A stretch of 64,000 nt of DNA from Paenibacillus taiwanensis DSM 18679 (GTDB lineage: Bacteria; Bacillota; Bacilli; Paenibacillales; Paenibacillaceae). Positions within the stretch are counted from its first letter, which is position 1; the number at the start of each line of letters is the position of its first letter. Below the pieces are notes generated by a model, which saw only the letters and a program-made list of their open reading frames with translations, made no database searches and was not told where the DNA came from. The stretch spans positions 397,705 through 461,704 of the forward strand of contig NZ_KE384306.1 in the NCBI RefSeq assembly GCF_000425125.1. Direction: 5' to 3'. Of the stretch, positions 59,369-64,000 are shown one piece after another. The position numbers and the translations under genes were made by a program.

Positions 59369-60067
59369 TTGAGTGCAGATATGAAGCAATTACAACAGAA
59401 ACTGAACATTTCATTTCGGAATCGGCAGCTGTTGAAAATGGCATTCACTCATGCATCCTACGTGAACGAACACCGCTTCGGACACCACCAAGATAATGAG
59501 CGTTTGGAATTCCTTGGTGATGCCGTGTTGGAGTTAACGGTCTCTGAATTTTTGTTTGACCAATGTCCGACACGGCCGGAAGGTGAGCTAACGAAGATGC
59601 GTGCATCAATCGTATGTGAACCTTCTCTCGTCAAATTTGCGAATCATCTCGAATTTGGACAGTACGTCTTGCTAGGCAAAGGCGAAGAGCTGACAGGGGG
59701 CCGTACACGGCCTGCTTTGTTGGCTGATGTGTTTGAGTCGTTTATTGGCGCGCTGTATTTGGATCAAGGACTGGATCCTGTCCGTGATTTCTTGCGGCGC
59801 TTCGTCTTTCCACACATTTCGCTCGATGGTAAGTTGCAGACGAATGATTACAAGACGCAGCTCCAGGAGCTAACGCAGCATCACAATTTAGGCGTGCTGG
59901 AATATCGCATTGTCGAGGAGCGTGGACCGGCGCATGAGCGCGAGTTCGTATCCGAGGTGTATATGGGAGAACAATGTTTGGGTCGCGGAGCAGGCCGCTC
60001 CAAGAAGGAAGCGGAGCAGCAAGCAGCAGCACAAGCTCTTGAACATGTAGTCATACCGAAATCATAA
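59369..60067 (+). CDS. rnc: Ribonuclease III
   Basis: The 232-residue endonuclease cuts double-stranded RNA such as rRNA precursors. The signature [18 protein letters not shown] carries the metal-binding Glu and Asp, with a second pair in [17 protein letters not shown]-terminal dsRNA-binding domain (about 155-228) has [23 protein letters not shown] start at 59369 follows AGGGGT by nine bases; ATG at 59381 is an alternative. It lies between fabF and smc as in B. subtilis. Confidence 0.96.
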   Translation: MSADMKQLQQKLNISFRNRQLLKMAFTHASYVNEHRFGHHQDNERLEFLGDAVLELTVSEFLFDQCPTRPEGELTKMRASIVCEPSLVKFANHLEFGQYVLLGKGEELTGGRTRPALLADVFESFIGALYLDQGLDPVRDFLRRFVFPHISLDGKLQTNDYKTQLQELTQHHNLGVLEYRIVEERGPAHEREFVSEVYMGEQCLGRGAGRSKKEAEQQAAAQALEHVVIPKS

Positions 60068-60107
60068 CGTACTGAGGGCCGGCGCGATTGCCGCCGGCTC
60101 GTTTCGC

Positions 60108-60181
60108 AGAAAGAGCAAAGAACAGCGTGCGAGACGGGGCAGAAGCCATACCGTTAGTGGCTGGTTTTTGCTCTTTCTTTT
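60108..60181 (+). terminator. Terminator-like structure between rnc and smc
   Basis: AGAAAGAGCAAA (60108-60119) pairs perfectly with TTTGCTCTTTCT (60167-60178), and the T-run continues to 60181. A GC-rich hairpin GCCGGCG/CGCCGGC lies just before. Confidence 0.65.
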
Positions 60182-60275
60182 CCGAATGGGACAACTGAGC
60201 TTAGTATATGGGCGCATAACCGCAGTCGGATAAGCGATTCGAGTATAAGAGAGACGTTGAGGTGAATAAAGAAGG

Positions 60276-63200
60276 ATGTTCTTAAAGCGGTTGGAACTGG
60301 CAGGCTTCAAGTCGTTCGCAGATCGAACCGAGTTGGAGTTTGTGCAAGGGATTACGGGTGTCGTAGGTCCGAACGGCAGCGGTAAAAGTAACATTTCGGA
60401 CTCCATCCGCTGGGTGCTTGGCGAGCAGAGCGCAAAGTCACTGCGTGGGGGCAAGATGGAAGATATTATTTTTGCGGGCAGTGATGCTCGTAAAGCAGTG
60501 AACTATGGGGAAGTGTCCTTGACGCTGGATAACAGCGACGAGGCGCTGCCGCTTGATTATAACGAAGTGACCGTCACACGACGCGTTCATCGCAGTGGAG
60601 ACAGTGAGTACTTTATTAACAAGCAGTCGTGTCGGCTGCGTGATATTACCGAGCTATTTATGGATACCGGCATCGGGAAAGAAGCCTATTCGATAATTGG
60701 GCAAGGCCGTATAGAGGAAATTTTGAGCACACGATCGGAAGATCGGCGTGGCATATTTGAAGAGGCGTCAGGTATTGTGAAGTACAAGTCGAGAAAAAAA
60801 GATGCAACGAGAAAGCTCGATGAGACGGAACAGAATTTACTGCGAATCCATGACCTCGTGACTGAGTTGGAAGATCAAATTGGACCACTACGAGAACAGT
60901 CGGAGAAGGCACGCCACTTCAAGCAGCTTCGAGAATGGCTGAAAACAAAAGAAATTGCGGTATACGTACACCAGATTGAGCAGCTTCACCACAATTGGCA
61001 GGAAGCAAATGACAAGCTGGCCCGTTTGAAAGAGAGAGAACTATCGCTTTCTACCGTTGTAAGCGAGCATGATGCCAAGCTGGAGGTTCATCGGATCGAA
61101 CTTCGTAAGTTGGAAGAAGAGCTGGAGAAATACCAAGCTACGCTGCTTCATTACAGCGAAGAATTTGAGAAATGTGAAGGGCAAGGAGAGGTGCTGCGTG
61201 AGCGTAAGCGCAATCTAGTTGCGAATGAGCAGCAGCTACAGCAGTCTATCGCATTGACCTCCGAACGGATGCAGGCTAAGCAGATTGAGCTACAAACTGT
61301 GCGAGACAAGCTCCGCGATGTTGAGATTGAGATTCAAGAAGTGAATCACCTCATACAAGCAGAGCAAGAACGGCTAGTTGGTGTTGCTGGTGGAGCTAGC
61401 TCTGATGCTGAGGAGTCGCTTAAAGGGCAATTGCTAGAAATTATGAATCAGATGGCCCAGCAGCGCAATGACATTCGGTATTATGATCAGCAAAAAGAAG
61501 CGCTTCAGAAGCGACTTGATAAGATGTCTGCGGGCCGTAATAAGCGTGAAGCTGAACAGAAAGAACTGCAAAAGAAAATGAATGATACCAGACGCCGTAT
61601 GGAATCAATGGCTAATGATCTGGTTTATATACGGAATCGTTACATGCAGGAGAGCGAGCAGTTAAAGCAGGATGAACAACTGCTCGAAGAAGGACAGCAG
61701 GCGGTGCGCAAGTGGCAGCAGAAGTATGATTCAATTGTGTCGCGTCGTGATACGATGCAGGAGCTTCAGGATGATCTCGACGGCTTTATGCTTGGTGTGC
61801 GCGAAGTGCTGAAAGCTGCCCGACGCCCTAATGGTCTAGCGGGTGTTCATGGGGCAGTAGCAGAGCTTATAAGAGTTCCGGAGCAATTAGAAACGGCTAT
61901 GGAGACAGCCTTGGGAGCGGCACTACAGCATGTTGTAATGGAAAATGAATCTGTGTCCCGACAAGCGATTTCATTTTTAAAGCAACGTCAACTTGGTCGA
62001 GCAACGTTTCTTCCATTAGACGTTATTCGAGCACGCTCCATGCATGATTCGGATCGTCGTGTTGTTGACGGTATGGAGGGCTTTGTCGGCATTGCCGCCG
62101 ATCTCGTACAGACACAAAGCGCTTATACACAAGTGGTCGGCAGCTTGCTTGGTAATGTCGTAATTGCGAACACACTTGAAGATGCAAACCGGATTGCGGC
62201 AAAGCTTAATTATCGTTATCGTGTAGTTACCTTGGAAGGTGACGTCGTTAATGCTGGCGGCTCCATGACGGGGGGAAGTCTGAATAAGAAATCTGCAAAT
62301 CTGCTTGGCCGTCAACGGCAGCTCGAACAGCTTGGCAAGGAGATTACGGAAACGTTAGCTCAGCTCAAGAAGCTGACAGATTCCATAGCCGAGCTGAAGC
62401 AGCGTACAACTACTGGTGTGAAGCGTTTGGATGACTTACGTGAGCAAGGAGAAGCCAAACGAATTAGCGAACAGCATCTGGCAAGCGAGCTTCAACAAAT
62501 TGAAAAAGAAGAACGACAGCTGCATACACAAGTAGAAGCGGAGCAACAGGAGCTTGCTCTTGCAAGCGACGAGATGAGAACGCTAGAGGCGGGACGTCTT
62601 ACGGCAGAACAGCGTCTCGCTGAACTGAAAGTGGACGAGGACCGCATGCATGTGATGATTCAAACAGCAGAATCGGCAAGACGGGCCAGTGAATCCGAGA
62701 AGGAAGAATTGCAATCACAACTGACTGATTTAAAGGTCCGTCAAGGTAAATTGGATCAGGAGATATTCTCATTAAGTGAGCAAGCAGGGCGAGCTGAACA
62801 GGAATCTAAGACGTATGAGCGGGAATATTCGCATCAGACGCAGACGTTAATTCAGGTTCAGATTGATTTGGAGACAGTTGAACGCGAGACGATGAAGCAG
62901 ACGGAAGACTTAAATCATTTTGGTGTGAAAAAGCAAGAAGCGATGACGAGCATCGAATTTAAGCGTGCAGATCGGGCAGTATCCGTTCAAAAGCTGGATC
63001 TGGCTGAAAGTGATACACGTGAACAGCGTACGGAATTAAAGCAAGTAGAAGAAGCGATGCGGCATACGGAGATTCAGGCGAATCGTCTGGACGTCGAGCT
63101 GGACAACTTGCTGCGTAAGCTAAGTGAAGAATATGAGATAAGCTATGAACTGGCGAAGCATCGTTATCCGATGCCTGAGGATATACAAGCGGCACAGCTA

Positions 63201-63848
63201 GAGGTTAAAGATTTAAAACGGCAAATTTCCCAACTTGGCGAAGTGAATCTTGGCGCAATTGAAGAATATGAGCGTGTTCATGAACGCTACCAATTTTTGA
63301 GTGAACAGAAAAACGATCTAATCGAAGCCAAAACAACACTTTATCAAGTTATTAAAGAGATGGATGACGAAATGTCCAAAAGATTCAAACATACTTTTGA
63401 CGCGATTCGCAAGCAATTTGTCGTCGTATTTTCGAAGTTGTTTGGTGGAGGACGTGCTGATCTTGTCCTAATTGAGCCGGATCGTATATTGGATACAGGC
63501 ATTGACATTGTAGCCCAGCCTCCGGGCAAAAAGCTGCAAAATTTGCAACTGCTTTCTGGTGGAGAACGTGCGTTGACGGCTATGGCACTATTGTTTGCCA
63601 TTTTACATGTGAAGCCGGTTCCGTTCTGTGTATTGGACGAAGTAGAAGCAGCATTGGATGAGGCAAACGTGACACGATTTGCGCAATATTTACGTGAGTT
63701 TTCGGAACAAACCCAGTTTATTGTGGTAACTCACCGCAAAGGTACGATGGAAGAAGCGGACGTCTTATACGGTGTCACGATGGAAGAAGGCGGCGTATCG
63801 AAGCTTGTATCGGTTAGACTGGAAGATGAAGAAGCAATCATTGCATAG
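60276..63848 (+). CDS. smc: Chromosome condensation/segregation protein SMC
   Basis: The 1190-residue ATPase loops DNA with ScpA and ScpB. The N-terminal head has Walker A GPNGSGKSN (31-39). Long coiled coils (about 170-500 and 680-1010) flank a hinge (about 515-670) with GVHGAVAELI and GGSMTGGSLNKKSANLLGRQR. The C-terminal head has the signature LSGGERALTAMALLFAIL and Walker B VPFCVLDEVEAALDEAN. Length matches B. subtilis (1186). The ATG follows GAGGTGA by 10-12 bases. Confidence 0.97.
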   Translation: MFLKRLELAGFKSFADRTELEFVQGITGVVGPNGSGKSNISDSIRWVLGEQSAKSLRGGKMEDIIFAGSDARKAVNYGEVSLTLDNSDEALPLDYNEVTVTRRVHRSGDSEYFINKQSCRLRDITELFMDTGIGKEAYSIIGQGRIEEILSTRSEDRRGIFEEASGIVKYKSRKKDATRKLDETEQNLLRIHDLVTELEDQIGPLREQSEKARHFKQLREWLKTKEIAVYVHQIEQLHHNWQEANDKLARLKERELSLSTVVSEHDAKLEVHRIELRKLEEELEKYQATLLHYSEEFEKCEGQGEVLRERKRNLVANEQQLQQSIALTSERMQAKQIELQTVRDKLRDVEIEIQEVNHLIQAEQERLVGVAGGASSDAEESLKGQLLEIMNQMAQQRNDIRYYDQQKEALQKRLDKMSAGRNKREAEQKELQKKMNDTRRRMESMANDLVYIRNRYMQESEQLKQDEQLLEEGQQAVRKWQQKYDSIVSRRDTMQELQDDLDGFMLGVREVLKAARRPNGLAGVHGAVAELIRVPEQLETAMETALGAALQHVVMENESVSRQAISFLKQRQLGRATFLPLDVIRARSMHDSDRRVVDGMEGFVGIAADLVQTQSAYTQVVGSLLGNVVIANTLEDANRIAAKLNYRYRVVTLEGDVVNAGGSMTGGSLNKKSANLLGRQRQLEQLGKEITETLAQLKKLTDSIAELKQRTTTGVKRLDDLREQGEAKRISEQHLASELQQIEKEERQLHTQVEAEQQELALASDEMRTLEAGRLTAEQRLAELKVDEDRMHVMIQTAESARRASESEKEELQSQLTDLKVRQGKLDQEIFSLSEQAGRAEQESKTYEREYSHQTQTLIQVQIDLETVERETMKQTEDLNHFGVKKQEAMTSIEFKRADRAVSVQKLDLAESDTREQRTELKQVEEAMRHTEIQANRLDVELDNLLRKLSEEYEISYELAKHRYPMPEDIQAAQLEVKDLKRQISQLGEVNLGAIEEYERVHERYQFLSEQKNDLIEAKTTLYQVIKEMDDEMSKRFKHTFDAIRKQFVVVFSKLFGGGRADLVLIEPDRILDTGIDIVAQPPGKKLQNLQLLSGGERALTAMALLFAILHVKPVPFCVLDEVEAALDEANVTRFAQYLREFSEQTQFIVVTHRKGTMEEADVLYGVTMEEGGVSKLVSVRLEDEEAIIA

Positions 63849-63862
63849 AGCGGAGGAAGACA

Positions 63863-64000
63863 ATGAGCTTTTTTAAGAAGCTAAAAGACAGTATAGCGGC
63901 AAAAACGGAAGCTGTAACATCTATCTTTAAAGATGGTCTGGAAAAAACCCGTAAAGGGTTTGTGGAAAAAGTGACAGATCTGATCACACGTCGCAAAAAA
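63863..64000 (+). CDS. ftsY: Signal recognition particle receptor FtsY, N-terminus (partial)
   Basis: Forty-six codons to the window end begin MSFFKKLKDSIAAKTEA and continue with a Lys-rich helical stretch, as in the membrane-binding N-terminus of FtsY. The ATG lies seven bases after CGGAGGAA and 14 bases after smc. The GTPase domain is outside the window. smc-ftsY is a conserved pair, which supports the call. Confidence 0.88.
   Translation, partial: MSFFKKLKDSIAAKTEAVTSIFKDGLEKTRKGFVEKVTDLITRRKK

Noticed and set aside
1-64000. CRISPR arrays, tRNA or rRNA genes, prophage or integrative elements
   Set aside because: No regularly spaced direct repeats, tRNA-like cloverleaf ends, rRNA motifs, integrase or transposase genes were seen when reading both strands.

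Overview
The window is chromosomal DNA of a spore-forming Firmicute, most likely Paenibacillus or a close relative (Paenibacillaceae). The evidence is the gene order at both ends, the sporulation genes (spoVM, ylbJ, a SpoVIF-like gene, a BclA-like collagen protein), frequent GTG/TTG starts, strong Shine-Dalgarno (SD) sequences and moderate GC content. No rRNA, tRNA, CRISPR array, prophage or intact insertion sequence was seen.

Left conserved block (1-13,055): the end of rsmB, then rlmN-prpC-prkC-rsgA-rpe and a small membrane protein. PrpC and PrkC are a phosphatase/kinase pair joined by ATGA overlaps. Next come spoVM (26 codons), rpmB on the minus strand, yloU, fakA, a degV/fakB gene, recG and a SpoVIF-like gene.

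Accessory block (about 13.2-46.6 kb): many small transcription units lie between recG/spoVIF and rsmD/coaD. In order they are: a haem-sensor methyl-accepting protein; an SRAP/HMCES-type protein; a trypsin-like protease fused to a NUC1 nuclease; an SOS-type cassette (Y-family polymerase and YolD-like partner) with LexA boxes in its promoter; a second LexA-box region between a YolD-partner paralogue and a DUF2164 gene; a nucleotidyltransferase; a Crp-type regulator; a DUF898 protein; a collagen-like spore-surface protein; a thioesterase; and flavohaemoglobin hmp. Then follow a YitT-family gene behind a leader ORF and a foldable 5' region; deoR and nupC-pdp-deoC with a cre site; an MFS transporter; lipoprotein and hydrolase genes; an SDR/HxlR pair; a modular subtilase; an Imm11-like immunity protein; a secreted repeat protein; and a flavodoxin-fold quinone reductase.

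Right conserved block (46.7-64.0 kb): rsmD-coaD, ylbJ(-), ylbL/sepM, tmcAL(-), yceD-rpmF, and fapR-plsX-fabH-fabD-fabG-acpP-fabF-rnc-smc-ftsY (ftsY cut by the window end). A 17-bp FapR-type palindrome covers the predicted start site of the fapR promoter, so the fatty-acid genes appear to be controlled by the first product of their own cluster.

The best candidates for new biology are the protease-nuclease fusion, the duplicated SOS-linked YolD-partner genes, the structured leader before the YitT-family gene, and the adjacent orphan immunity and repeat-protein genes. All functions are inferred by reading; no database search was run.
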